A DNA stretch of 64,000 nt from Brevundimonas sp. Leaf363. Lineage in GTDB: Bacteria > Pseudomonadota > Alphaproteobacteria > Caulobacterales > Caulobacteraceae. The stretch lies in assembly GCF_001424025.1 (NCBI RefSeq), contig NZ_LMPZ01000002.1, positions 124,001 through 188,000 on the forward strand, given 5' to 3'. Shown one piece after another: positions 9,176 through 22,679 of this stretch. Positions within the stretch are counted from its first letter, which is position 1, and each line of letters begins with the position of its first letter. The position numbers and the translations under genes are program-made. The notes beneath the pieces were generated by a model. It was given only the letters and a program-made list of their open reading frames with translations, made no database searches and had not been told where the DNA came from.

Positions 9176-9309
9176 CGTCATCCTCGGACTTGATCCGACG
9201 ATCATGGTGTCTGGTGAGCGTTCAGAGACGGCTGAAACCTCGCGCCTTGAGACATCCGATCATCAGCACGATCGGCGCCTGACCCCCGGATCAAGTCCGA
9301 GGATGACGG
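9176..9309. repeat. Palindromic intergenic repeat, family A, copy 1
   Basis: About 134 bp flanked by CGTCATCCTCGGACTTGATC and its reverse complement. The interior (GGTGTCTGGTGAGC...GGCTGAA...CATCCGA..TCAGCACGA) is shared with the copies at 35.2 kb (same orientation) and 41.9 kb (inverted). It fills the convergent gap between the pilin and the methyltransferase. No coding potential. Confidence 0.85.
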
Positions 9310-9327
9310 GGCGCCGAGGGCGGGCTT

Positions 9328-10203
9328 CTAGTTCCGCCCCTGCTCCCGGACGTGCAGCGCGTCCGCCAGACGCATCTTGGCCGAGCCCCTGGGCACCGGC
9401 TTCTGCTGGCTTTCGTGCGGGGCCCAGCCGGCCAGGTGGATGATCTCGAAGGTGGCGGGCAGGCGGCCGTCGGGCTCGGCGTGACGCTGGGCATAGAGTT
9501 CGGCCGCACGGGTCAGGACCGCCGCCGACAGCGGGCGCACCGGTCCGGCCAGACCGCTGGTCTCCCCCATGGCCCGCAGGTCCGCGATCAGCGCCGGCAG
9601 GGATCGATAGCGCACCGTCACCCGGTCCACGTCCGACACCGGCAGGGCGAACCCCGCCCGCTGCAGCAGGCCCGCGCCGTCATAGCCGTCCGCGAACGGC
9701 GACACCCGCGCCTGCGCCCCGCCGCGCAACTCCAGCTCCGCCTCGGTCAGAACGCCGCGCAGCTCCTTCAGCGTCCCCGCCCCGAACAGGGCGCCGAGGA
9801 ACAGGCCGTCCGGCCTCAGCGCTCGCCGGATCTGGGCCAGGGCGCCGGGCAGATCGTTGGCCCAGTGCAGCGACAGCAGCGACACGATCAGATCCGTCGA
9901 TCCATCCACCAGCGGCAGGGCGGCTTCGCCCGGTCCCGCGCGCGCGGCCAGGTCGCCGATCACCTGCGCCGGGCCGACGCGCGACGCAGCGTCGCTCTCG
10001 GCCAGTCGCGCGGCGAAGGGCCCCGGGTGCGCGGATAGCTCGACCACAACGGGAAAGTCGCGCAGGATCGCCTCAAGGCTGTCGACGGCGTTGTCGGCGG
10101 CGCGGCGGTGCAGGAAGTCGGCGTCGCCGAACCGGGCTTTGGACCGCTTCAGGCGAGCCAGGCGGCGGACGGGGTCGAACAGACGAGGGGGGGCGGCGGT
10201 CAT
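9328..10203 (-). CDS. SAM-dependent methyltransferase, BioC/NDUFAF5-like
   Basis: A class I Rossmann methyltransferase of 291 residues. After the N-terminal MTAAPPRLFDPVRRLARLKR segment comes motif I (VVVELSAHPGPFAARLAE), then LPLVDGSTDLIVSLLSLHWAND, which carries the usual acidic and post-motif II features, and RALRPDGLFLGALFG (motif IV region). The FDP...RR...FL opening is typical of the BioC-like proteins related to mitochondrial NDUFAF5. The substrate is not established. The start codon (CAT 10201-10203) shares two bases with the divergent comF start, so each promoter must lie inside the other gene or one start is further in. Confidence 0.8.
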   Translation of the reverse strand: MTAAPPRLFDPVRRLARLKRSKARFGDADFLHRRAADNAVDSLEAILRDFPVVVELSAHPGPFAARLAESDAASRVGPAQVIGDLAARAGPGEAALPLVDGSTDLIVSLLSLHWANDLPGALAQIRRALRPDGLFLGALFGAGTLKELRGVLTEAELELRGGAQARVSPFADGYDGAGLLQRAGFALPVSDVDRVTVRYRSLPALIADLRAMGETSGLAGPVRPLSAAVLTRAAELYAQRHAEPDGRLPATFEIIHLAGWAPHESQQKPVPRGSAKMRLADALHVREQGRN

Positions 10204-10978
10204 GTCGGGCCATGATGGGGATTTGGGCGCGCGTTTGAAAGCGGTCGCCGCCGGATGGGGTCGCGCCTGCGCCGACCTGATCCTGCCGCCGCCGATGGAG
10301 GCGGGGCGGGCGGGCGCGTCGCTGGAAGCCGACGCCTGGCGGCAAGTCGCGTTCCTGGAGGCGCCGGTCTGCGACGGTTGCGGCGCGGCGTTCGAATTCG
10401 ACGGCGGGATGTTCGCCGAGAGCCGCTGCGCCGCATGCCTGGCCAAGCCCTATGCGTTCGAGCGGGCGCGGGCGGCCTGCGTCTATGATGACGCGTCGCG
10501 CGGTCTGGTGCTGCGGTTCAAGCATGGCGATCACCAACCGCTGGCGCCCGTCTTCGCCCGCTGGATCCACCGTTCGGCGGCGGAACTGATCGAGGCGGCG
10601 GACGCCATTGCGCCGATCCCTCTGCACCCGCTGCGCCTGTTGGCCCGCCGCTTCAATCAGGCCGCGGAGATCGCCCGGCCGCTGGCCGTCATGGCCGGCC
10701 GCGACTATCTGGCCGACGCCCTGGTTCGTGCACGGCGCACCGACAGCCAGGGCGGCAAGAGCGGCCGGGGGCGGCGCGAGAACGTGCGCGGCGCCTTTTC
10801 CGTCACCTCGACGGGCGCCCGTCGCGTGCGGGGCCGCCGCATCCTTCTGATCGACGACGTGTTGACCACGGGCGCGACGGGCGAGGCCTGCGCCAAGGCC
10901 CTGCTGGAGGCCGGCGCCCGCGCCGTCGATCTGGCGGTCGTGGCGCGGGTGCGAACGGCGCGACAATTGCCTATGTAA
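10202..10978 (+). CDS. comF: ComF-family amidophosphoribosyltransferase-like protein
   Basis: A 258-residue ComF homologue. The N-terminal zinc ribbon has four cysteines (about C57, C60, C76, C79 in CDGC...CAAC), and the C-terminal type I phosphoribosyltransferase domain has the PRPP loop RILLIDDVLTTGATGEAC (about 214-231). In naturally competent bacteria ComF is needed for DNA uptake or processing of transforming DNA; in other bacteria the role is unclear, and no other competence gene is in this window. It starts at ATG 10202 preceded by a G-rich site; the ORF extends upstream, but that part is antisense to the methyltransferase. grxC follows after 27 bp. Confidence 0.88.
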   Translation: MSGHDGDLGARLKAVAAGWGRACADLILPPPMEAGRAGASLEADAWRQVAFLEAPVCDGCGAAFEFDGGMFAESRCAACLAKPYAFERARAACVYDDASRGLVLRFKHGDHQPLAPVFARWIHRSAAELIEAADAIAPIPLHPLRLLARRFNQAAEIARPLAVMAGRDYLADALVRARRTDSQGGKSGRGRRENVRGAFSVTSTGARRVRGRRILLIDDVLTTGATGEACAKALLEAGARAVDLAVVARVRTARQLPM

Positions 10979-11005
10979 TCACAAACAGCCTTTCGGAGCC
11001 CTGCC

Positions 11006-11263
11006 TTGGCCGACGTCGTCATCTACACCAAACCCGGTTGCCCCTACTGCTCGATGGCCATGGGCCTGCTGGCCAAGAAGGGCGTCGACTTCACCGAGAT
11101 CGTCGCGTCCAACGATCCGGAGAAGAAGGCCGAAATGATGGAGCGGTCGGGGGGCAAGGCGACGTTCCCGCAGATCTTCATCGACGGAAAGCACGTCGGC
11201 GGTTCGGACGACATCCACGCCCTGGATCGCCGCGGGGGGCTGGACCCCCTGCTGCAGGCCTAG
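11006..11263 (+). CDS. grxC: Glutaredoxin 3 (dithiol)
   Basis: An 85-residue glutaredoxin with the dithiol active site C12-P-Y-C15, the cis-proline region ATFPQIFIDG and the glutathione-binding GGSDDI motif. It reduces disulfides and glutathionylated proteins using glutathione in the cytoplasm. The start is TTG 11006 with CGGAG about 8 nt upstream, giving the standard MADVVIYTKPGCPYC opening. The stop codon is directly followed by the GTG start of the nitrilase-family gene, so grxC, the amidase and the DUF1178 gene form one transcription unit. Confidence 0.95.
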   Translation: MADVVIYTKPGCPYCSMAMGLLAKKGVDFTEIVASNDPEKKAEMMERSGGKATFPQIFIDGKHVGGSDDIHALDRRGGLDPLLQA

Positions 11264-12100
11264 GTGACGACGGTCGATATCGCACTGATCCAGACCCGGA
11301 CGCCGGCGACGGCGGCCGGAGGTCTGGCGCATCTCGAGCCGCTGGTGCGGCAGGCGGCGGCGGGCGGCGCGACATTCGTCCTGACGCCCGAAGGCTCCAA
11401 TCTGCTGGAGCAGCGGCGCGACCGGCGCGCAGACGCGGTGGTCGGCCAGGATGCCGATGAGGCGGTCATGGGCCTGTGCGCTTTGGCTGCGGAGCTTGGC
11501 GTCTGGATCCTGATCGGCTCCGCCATCGTGGCGTCGGGCCATCACGGCGATGCGCGGGCGGCCAACCGCTCGCTTCTGATCGACGATACGGGCCAGGTGG
11601 TCGGCCGGTACGACAAGCTGCACGTCTTCGACGTCGACCTTCCCAACGGCGAGACCTATCGCGAGAGTTCGACCATCCGACCCGGCGATGGCGCGCGGGT
11701 GGTGGACACGCCCTTCGGCCGGCTGGGCTTCGCCATCTGCTATGACATCCGCTTCCCGCACCTGTTCCGACAACTGGCCAAGGCGGGCGCCCAGATGATC
11801 GCCGTTCCCGCCGCTTTCACGGTCCAGACCGGCGAGGCGCATTGGGAGACCCTCCTGCGCGCCCGGGCCATTGAGACCGGCTGCTTTATCCTGGCCCCCG
11901 CCCAGGGCGGTCAGCACGAGGACGGGCGCCGCACCTGGGGCCGCTCGATGATCGTCGGGCCGTGGGGCGAGGTGCTGGCCAAGGCCGACCACGACGAGCC
12001 TTGCGTCCTCACGGCCACGCTGGATATGGACGCGGTCTCCCGCGCGCGGGCGGCGGTGCCGTCGCTGCGCCACGACCGAGAGTTCGACCCAGTTCGATGA
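11264..12100 (+). CDS. Carbon-nitrogen hydrolase, Nit1/Nit2-like amidase
   Basis: A 278-residue nitrilase-superfamily enzyme with the full catalytic triad: Glu at about E43 (LTPEGSN), Lys at about K118 (GRYDKLHVFDVDLP) and the nucleophilic Cys at about C159 (GFAICYDIRFPHLF). The FDVDLP and CYDIRFP motifs are those of the Nit/omega-amidase branch, whose best-known activity is removal of deaminated glutathione; the glutaredoxin next door fits that. The GTG start follows the grxC stop without a gap. It overlaps the next gene by 4 bp. Confidence 0.9.
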   Translation: MTTVDIALIQTRTPATAAGGLAHLEPLVRQAAAGGATFVLTPEGSNLLEQRRDRRADAVVGQDADEAVMGLCALAAELGVWILIGSAIVASGHHGDARAANRSLLIDDTGQVVGRYDKLHVFDVDLPNGETYRESSTIRPGDGARVVDTPFGRLGFAICYDIRFPHLFRQLAKAGAQMIAVPAAFTVQTGEAHWETLLRARAIETGCFILAPAQGGQHEDGRRTWGRSMIVGPWGEVLAKADHDEPCVLTATLDMDAVSRARAAVPSLRHDREFDPVR

Positions 12101-12531
12101 TCCGCTACGCCCTTCAATGCGACCAGGATCATGGCTTCGAGGCCTGGTTCGGCTCCTCGTCGGACTACGACGACCAGGCGGCGCGCGGGCTGGTAGAATG
12201 CCCCTTCTGCGGTTCGCGACAGGTCGCCAAGCAGATCATGGCCCCCAACGTCGCGGGCACGAAGAAAGCTGACGCAGGCCTCGAGATGCGGGCGAAGATG
12301 CAGTCGATGATGATGCAGGCGGCCCGCGAGGTCCGCAGCCACGTCGAGCAGAACTTCGACTACGTCGGCGACAGCTTCGCCCGAGAAGCGCGCGACATCC
12401 ACGAGGGCCGCAGCGAGAAGCGCGAGATCTACGGCGAGGCCACGCCCGCCGAGGTCAGGAAGCTGAAGGACGATGGCGTGCCTTGCGCGCCGCTGCCCCA
12501 ACTGCCGCCCGAGCCCGAAAAGCTGAACTAG
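12097..12531 (+). CDS. DUF1178 family protein
   Basis: A 144-residue protein of the alphaproteobacterial DUF1178 family, function unknown. Visible features are an N-terminal MIRYALQCDQDHGFEAWF segment and a CxxC pair at about C35/C38 (VECPFCGS); with C8 this suggests a small zinc-ribbon. The central part is Met-rich and helical. The start ATG overlaps the amidase stop (ATGA), so translation is probably coupled. It ends 6 bp before the convergent amtB stop. Confidence 0.88.
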   Translation: MIRYALQCDQDHGFEAWFGSSSDYDDQAARGLVECPFCGSRQVAKQIMAPNVAGTKKADAGLEMRAKMQSMMMQAAREVRSHVEQNFDYVGDSFAREARDIHEGRSEKREIYGEATPAEVRKLKDDGVPCAPLPQLPPEPEKLN

Positions 12532-12537
12532 CGTCCC

Positions 12538-13914
12538 TTAGTGCACGGTCTCGCCGTGCTGGGTGTAATCCAGGCCTTCGATCTCCTGCTCGCGGGTAAC
12601 GCGCAGGCCGGTGGTGTATTTGCAGATCATCAGCACGACGAAGGTGCCGACAGCGCTCCAGGCGATGACGGCGACCAGGCCGATGGCCTGCTTCACGATG
12701 GTCGCGCCTTCGCCGAGCGGGTTAAAGGCGGCGCTGGCGAAGATGCCGGTCAGCAGGGCGCCGACGATGCCGCCGATGCCGTGCACGCCGAAGGCGTCCA
12801 GGCTGTCATCATACTTCAGCGCGCGCTTCAGCCAGACGGCGCCGGCGTAGCAGGCCGGGCCGGCGATCAGACCGATGAAGAAGGCGCCCTTGGGATCGAC
12901 GAAGCCGGCCGCCGGGGTGATGGCGACCAAACCCGCGACGATGCCGGAGAACAGGCCGAGCAGGGTGGGGCGCTTGCGCTCGAACCATTCGATGGCCAGC
13001 CAGCCCAGGGCCGCGGCGGCGGGCGCCAGCAAGGTGTTGAAGGCGGCTGTGGCGGCCAGGTCGGTCGCGCCGCCCGCTGAACCGGCGTTGAAACCGAGCC
13101 AGCCGACGAACAGCAGGCCTGTGCCGATAGCCGTATAGACCAGGTTGTGCGGGGCCATGTTGTCCCGGCCGTAGCCGTGGCGCGGGCCCAGAACCAGCGC
13201 GCAGACCAGGCCCGCCACACCCGCGTTGACGTGCACCACCGCACCGCCCGCGAAGTCCAGCACGCCCAGGCCGCCCAGGTAGCCGCCGCCCCAGACCTGA
13301 TGGCAGATCGGCGCATAGACGATCAGGTGCCACAGGGCGAAGAACAGCAGCGCGGCCGAGAACTTCATCCGCTCGGCGAAGGCGCCGGCGATCAGGGCCG
13401 GGGTGATGATGGCGAAGGTCAGCTGGTAGCTGATGAACAGCAGTTCGGGCAGGCCGGGCAGGAGGCTGTGCGCCGTCTGCGGCGTGACGCCGTTCAGGAA
13501 GGCGGCCTGCACCCCGCCGATGAAGCCGTTGATCGCATCGGGGCCGGAGCCGAATGACAGGCTGTAGCTGACGATGAACCAGAGCACCGTCACGATGGCC
13601 AGGGCCGCGGTCGAATGGGCGATGGCGCCGATGATGTTCTTCTTGCGGACCATGCCGCCGTAGAACAGCGCCAGACCCGGCAGGGTCATCAAGAGGACCA
13701 GCGCCGTGGACGTCAGGATCCACGCCGTCGCCGCCCCGTCGATGGCCAGCGGCGCCTGGTGCGCCAGGAGCGCCGGGGCGCCCTGCGCAAGGGCAGGGGA
13801 GGCCAGGCCTGTCAGTGTCAGGCCCATCAGGGCCAGACAGGTCGCCAGGAGCGTGCGCGCACGGATCATTTGGGAGCTCGGTCGAAGGGGAGGATTCAAC
13901 TGAACCACAGTCAT
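12538..13914 (-). CDS. amtB: Ammonium transporter Amt
   Basis: A 458-residue ammonium channel with an N-terminal signal-like segment and about 11 membrane helices. The twin histidines lining the pore are present at about H228 (GGAVVHVNAGVAGL) and H378 (DAFGVHGIGGIVGAL). ATG 13914 is 6 bp after the gltB stop; an alternative ATG at 13869 would begin directly at the signal segment MIRARTLLATCLALMG. Neither has a strong ribosome site, so the start is open. Most bacterial amtB genes follow glnK, but here no PII gene is adjacent and the partner is glutamate synthase, an apparent gltD-gltB-amtB operon for nitrogen uptake and assimilation. Confidence 0.95.
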   Translation of the reverse strand: MTVVQLNPPLRPSSQMIRARTLLATCLALMGLTLTGLASPALAQGAPALLAHQAPLAIDGAATAWILTSTALVLLMTLPGLALFYGGMVRKKNIIGAIAHSTAALAIVTVLWFIVSYSLSFGSGPDAINGFIGGVQAAFLNGVTPQTAHSLLPGLPELLFISYQLTFAIITPALIAGAFAERMKFSAALLFFALWHLIVYAPICHQVWGGGYLGGLGVLDFAGGAVVHVNAGVAGLVCALVLGPRHGYGRDNMAPHNLVYTAIGTGLLFVGWLGFNAGSAGGATDLAATAAFNTLLAPAAAALGWLAIEWFERKRPTLLGLFSGIVAGLVAITPAAGFVDPKGAFFIGLIAGPACYAGAVWLKRALKYDDSLDAFGVHGIGGIVGALLTGIFASAAFNPLGEGATIVKQAIGLVAVIAWSAVGTFVVLMICKYTTGLRVTREQEIEGLDYTQHGETVH

Positions 13915-13920
13915 GCGCGA

Positions 13921-18434
<4,514 letters not shown>

Positions 18435-18438
<4 letters not shown>

Positions 18439-19880
18439 GCGGCGACCTCCTCGGTTCGGGCACGCAACATACGGTCGATCTGGGCGGCGGCGTCCTGGCC
18501 TTCGCGCACGGCCCAGACGACGAGGGAGGCGCCGCGCACGGCGTCGCCGGCGGCGAACACGCCCGGCAGGCTGGTGGCGAAGGACACGGCGCCGACCTTG
18601 ATGGTGCCGTCACCCCGTAGGGTCAGGTTGGGCTCATGCGCCGCGAACGGCTCGGGCTCGAAGCCTAGGGCCTCGATCACCATGTCGGCGGCCACGTCGA
18701 AGTCGCCGCCGGGCACGGGGATGATCCCTCGACGCTCGCCGGGCGCCGCTTCGGTCAGGGCCATGCGCGCGGCGCGCACGCCGGTCACGACATCGCCCTG
18801 GCTCAGCAGCGCCTTGGGCGAAGCCAGCCATTCGAAGACGACGCCCTCTTCCTCGGCGTTGGTCACTTCGCGGTCCGAGCCTGGCATGTTCTCGCGGTCG
18901 CGGCGGTACAGGCAGGTCACCTGCTCGGCGCCCTGGCGCACGGCGGTACGGACGCAGTCCATGGCCGTGTCGCCGCCGCCGATGACGACGACCTTCTTGC
19001 CGCGCGCCATGTGCCAGCCGTCGTCCTCGGCGTCGCCCAGGTCGCGGCGGTTCTGGTGCGTCAGATACTCCAGCGCGGCAACGGTCGAGTCCGCGCCACG
19101 TCCGGGCGCCGACAGGATGCGCGGCTGATAGACGCCCATGGCCAGCAGCACGGCGTCATGGCGGTCGCGCAGGTTGCTCAGCGTCACGTCCTTGCCGACT
19201 TCGCAGCCCAGCACGAACTGGACGCCGCCCTCGGCCAGGCGATCCACCCGGCGCTGCACGACGCGCTTCTCCAGCTTGAAACCGGGAATGCCGTAGATCA
19301 GCAGGCCGCCGGCCCGGTCGTGCCGATCGTAGACGGTGACCTGATAGCCCTCGGAGCGCAGGCGGTCAGCCGCCGCCATGCCCGCCGGGCCCGCGCCGAT
19401 GATCCCGACGCTCTCGCCGCGCTCGGCGGCCGGTCGGATCGGATCGACCCAGCCGTTCTCGAAGGCGGTGTCGCCCAGCCAGGCCTCGACCGAGCCGATG
19501 GTCACGGCGTCCCAGCCGGACTGGTTCAGGGTGCACGAGCCCTCGCACAGACGGTCTTGCGGGCAGATGCGGCCGCAGATCTCGGGCATGGTCGAGGTCG
19601 AGGACGCGATGCGCCACGCCTCGCGCGCCTCGTTCTCGGCGGACAGGCGCAGCCAGTCGGGAATGTTGTTCTGAAGCGGGCAGGCGTTCTGGCAGAAGGG
19701 CACGCCGCAGTCGGTGCAGCGCGAGGCCTGCGCCTCCGCGGCGGTCTGCGCCGGACGCGCGTAGATTTCCTGGAAGCCCTTGCGGTCTTCGACGGCCGCC
19801 TTGGGAAGACGGCGGGGCTCCACCACGAAGGTTCCGCCCTGTTTTAATGTCTTGTGGGTCACGCGTTCGCATATGCACAA
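18435..19880 (-). CDS. gltD: Glutamate synthase (NADPH) small subunit
   Basis: This beta subunit passes electrons from NADPH to GltB. N-terminal cysteine groups (C55, C58, C63, C67 and C102, C106, C112, C116 in this numbering) bind 4Fe-4S centres. The FAD loop GAGPAGMAAADRL is at about 162-174, and the NADPH loop VVIGGGDTAMDCVRTA lies about 120 residues further on. The start is unsure: the longest form uses TTG at 19880; GTG at 19862 would remove six residues. Neither has a visible ribosome site. It is the first gene of the presumed gltD-gltB-amtB operon and is divergent from the glucose dehydrogenase gene. Confidence 0.96.
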
Positions 19881-20105
19881 GCTTTTGAAACGCGCAAATC
19901 CTAACCGCGTGATGCGAGTTTCGACGCGCTAAAAAGCACGAACTGTGCTGCGGACGACGCGAAATGGGTGCGTTCTTGCAGACATGCGCGAATGACGCGC
20001 CTGCGAGCTGGTCGCAAGACGTCCGAACATATGATCGCTGATCACTTATGCGGAACCGCAACCGCAGTTGCGACTTTTTGAAGCAGTCTCATCGGGAGCT
20101 TCCCA

Positions 20106-22544
20106 ATGTCTATCCGCCTGCCGGCATCGCCCGGCGCCTGGGCCGTCGCGGCCCTTGGCGTCCTTTTCGTGCTTCTGGGACTGGTGCTGACGTGCGGGGG
20201 GATATGGCTGATCTCCCTCGGCGGTTCTTGGTATTACGCCCTGGCCGGCCTCGGCCTGATCGCCTCTGGCGCCCTGCTGACCCAGACGCGGATCGAGGGG
20301 CTCTACGTCTACGCCGCCGTCTTCGCCTTCACCCTGTTGTGGAGCCTGTGGGAGGTCGGACTGGACGGCTGGGGCCTGGTGCCCCGTCTGGTCGGGCCGG
20401 TGGTGTTGCTGGCCCTCGCGCTGGCGTCCCTGCCGGTGCTGATGAAGCGGCGCGGCGCCGGCAAGATCGCGGGCTTCAGCCTGGCCGGTCTGGCGGTCGT
20501 GACCGTGGCATTCAGCGCTTTGGTCGCGAACGCCCAATCGATGAACCCGCTGCCGCTGCCGGCGGCCAATGCGGTGGTCTCCAGCGATCCTGACGCCATC
20601 CCGGTTGACGCCGACTGGGCGGCCTATGGCGGCAGCTATCACGCACAGCGCTACTCGACCCTGAACCAGATCACGCCCGAGAACGTCGGAAAACTGGAGC
20701 GCGCCTGGAGCATCCACACCGGCGACCTGCCCGGCGATCGCCCCGGCGCACAGAACAAATACGCCTCAGAGAACACGCCGCTGAAGATCGGCAATGTCCT
20801 CTATATCTGCACCGGCAAGAGCATGGTCGTCGCCGCCGACGCCGCCACCGGCCGCCAGTTGTGGAAGTCGGACCCGCAGGTCGACGACAAATCGATCCCC
20901 TATACGGCCGCTTGCCGGGGCGTCAGCTACTACACCGTCCCGGCCGCCAACCCGGCCGATCCCTGCGCCAACCGCATCATCTGGGGCACGCTGGACGCTC
21001 GTCTGATCGCCGTGGACGCCCGGACCGGCAAGCGCTGCGCCGGCTTCGGCCAGGGCGGTCAGGTCGATACGTCCGCCAATATGGGTCAGCCGATCCCCGG
21101 CATGGTCTCGATCACCTCGGCGCCAACCATCGTGCGGGGCGTCGTGGTCACCGGCCACCAGATCCTGGACGGCCAGAACCGCTATGCGCCGTCCGGCGTC
21201 ATCAAGGGCTTCGACGCCGTCAGCGGCCAGTTGCGCTGGGCCTGGGACATGATGCGCCCGGACATCAACGCCGCGCCGCCCGCCGGACAGACCTATACCC
21301 TGGGCACGCCCAACATGTGGACCACCGCCTCGGGCGACGAGCGTCTGGGTCTGGTCTACCTGCCGCTGGGGTCGACCGCCGCCGACTACTATTCCTCCAG
21401 CCGCCAGCCGCTGGAGTTGCAATACGCCACCTCTCTGGTCGCGCTGGACGTGACCACGGGCAAGCCGCGCTGGCATTTCCAGACCGTGCACCACGACGTC
21501 TGGGATTACGACCTGGGCTCGCAGGCGACGCTGGTCGACTACCCGACGCCGGCCGGGGCCGTTCCCGCTGTCGTCCTGCCGTCCAAACAGGGCGACATCT
21601 ATGTGCTGAACCGCGAGACCGGCCAGCCGCTGACCCAGGTCGCGGAACGCCCCGTCCCGCAGGGCGGCGTCGAGCCTCAGATGCGCGCGGCCACCCAGCC
21701 GCACAGCCTGTTCCACACCCTGCGCCGGCCCAATGACCTGACCGAGCGCCAGATGTGGGGCATGTCGCCGATCGACCAGATGGTCTGCCGCATCCAGTTC
21801 CGTCAGGCGTCTTACGAAGGCTTCTACACCCCGCCGACCACCGAGCGCCGCTACATCGAATATCCTGGCTATAACGGCGGCTCGGATTGGGGCGGTGTCG
21901 CGGTGGATCCAGCGCGCGGCATCATCGTCGCCAACTACAACGACATGCCGAACTACAACCGCCTGGTCCCCCGCGCCCAGGCCGACGCCAACGGCTGGTT
22001 CCCGCGCGGCGACCCGCGTCTGGACCAGCCCACCCGGGCGCGTGGCGGCGGCATGAAAAACCACGCCGAAGGCGCCGGCGACCCGCAGGCCAACACCCCC
22101 TACGCCATCACCGTCAACGCCGGCTGGCGCCTGCCCTTCACCGGCCTGCTGTGCAAGGAGCCGCCCTACGGCGGCATCCGCGCCATCGACCTGCGCACCG
22201 GCCGAACGATCTGGGACCGCCCGCTGGGCACGGCGCGCAAGAACGGACCGTTCGGCATCCCGTCCGGCTTGCCCATCGAGATCGGCACGCCCAACAACGG
22301 CGGCGCCGTGGTCACCGCCGGCGGATTGATCTTCGTCGCCGCCGCCACCGACGACCTGATCCGCGCCATCGACCTGCGCACCGGCAAGACCGTCTGGACG
22401 GCCCCCCTGCCGGGCGGCGGACAGGCGACGCCGATGACCTATTCGGTGGGCGCCAAGCAGTATCTCGTCATCGCGCCGGGCGGCCACCACTTCATGGAAA
22501 CACCCGTCAGCGATGAGGTGATCGCCTACGCCCTGCCGAGCTGA
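20106..22544 (+). CDS. gcd: Membrane-bound PQQ-dependent glucose/quinate/shikimate dehydrogenase
   Basis: An 812-residue quinoprotein. Roughly the first 140 residues form five membrane helices for ubiquinone reduction. The rest is the periplasmic eight-bladed propeller, beginning ADWAAYGGSYHAQRYSTLNQ and including W-motif repeats such as RIIWGTLDARLIAVDARTGK and NRETGQPLTQVAERPVPQGG. It oxidises aldoses to the lactone outside the cytoplasm. Family members differ in substrate (glucose, quinate, shikimate), which the sequence alone does not settle. GGAG at 20095-20098 supports the ATG. No pqq biosynthesis gene is in the window. Confidence 0.92.
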   Translation: MSIRLPASPGAWAVAALGVLFVLLGLVLTCGGIWLISLGGSWYYALAGLGLIASGALLTQTRIEGLYVYAAVFAFTLLWSLWEVGLDGWGLVPRLVGPVVLLALALASLPVLMKRRGAGKIAGFSLAGLAVVTVAFSALVANAQSMNPLPLPAANAVVSSDPDAIPVDADWAAYGGSYHAQRYSTLNQITPENVGKLERAWSIHTGDLPGDRPGAQNKYASENTPLKIGNVLYICTGKSMVVAADAATGRQLWKSDPQVDDKSIPYTAACRGVSYYTVPAANPADPCANRIIWGTLDARLIAVDARTGKRCAGFGQGGQVDTSANMGQPIPGMVSITSAPTIVRGVVVTGHQILDGQNRYAPSGVIKGFDAVSGQLRWAWDMMRPDINAAPPAGQTYTLGTPNMWTTASGDERLGLVYLPLGSTAADYYSSSRQPLELQYATSLVALDVTTGKPRWHFQTVHHDVWDYDLGSQATLVDYPTPAGAVPAVVLPSKQGDIYVLNRETGQPLTQVAERPVPQGGVEPQMRAATQPHSLFHTLRRPNDLTERQMWGMSPIDQMVCRIQFRQASYEGFYTPPTTERRYIEYPGYNGGSDWGGVAVDPARGIIVANYNDMPNYNRLVPRAQADANGWFPRGDPRLDQPTRARGGGMKNHAEGAGDPQANTPYAITVNAGWRLPFTGLLCKEPPYGGIRAIDLRTGRTIWDRPLGTARKNGPFGIPSGLPIEIGTPNNGGAVVTAGGLIFVAAATDDLIRAIDLRTGKTVWTAPLPGGGQATPMTYSVGAKQYLVIAPGGHHFMETPVSDEVIAYALPS

Positions 22545-22554
22545 GGCGGGGGAC

Positions 22555-22678
22555 GATCTCCGCCCCCTGGGCGGAGACAGGCGCTGCAAGGCGCCAGAGG
22601 CGGGCCCGAAAGGTCGAGCCCTGAACTTGCCCGCCTCTGCTCGCTCCGCTCGCTGTCTCCGCCCAGCGGGCGGAGAGC
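22555..22678. repeat. Long inverted-repeat element, family B
   Basis: Both ends carry TCTCCGCCC-N-CTGGGCGGAGACAG-type palindromes and an inner pair AGAGGCGGGC / GCCCGCCTCT, so the whole 124 bp can fold into a long hairpin. It fills the convergent gap between gcd and proA and has no coding potential. Confidence 0.75.
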
Positions 22679-22679
22679 T

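Noticed and set aside
19965..19980. Possible sigma-54 promoter (TGG-N8-TTGCA) upstream of gcd
   Set aside because: Only the GG and GC elements match; the CAC part is missing, and no NtrC-type sites are visible.
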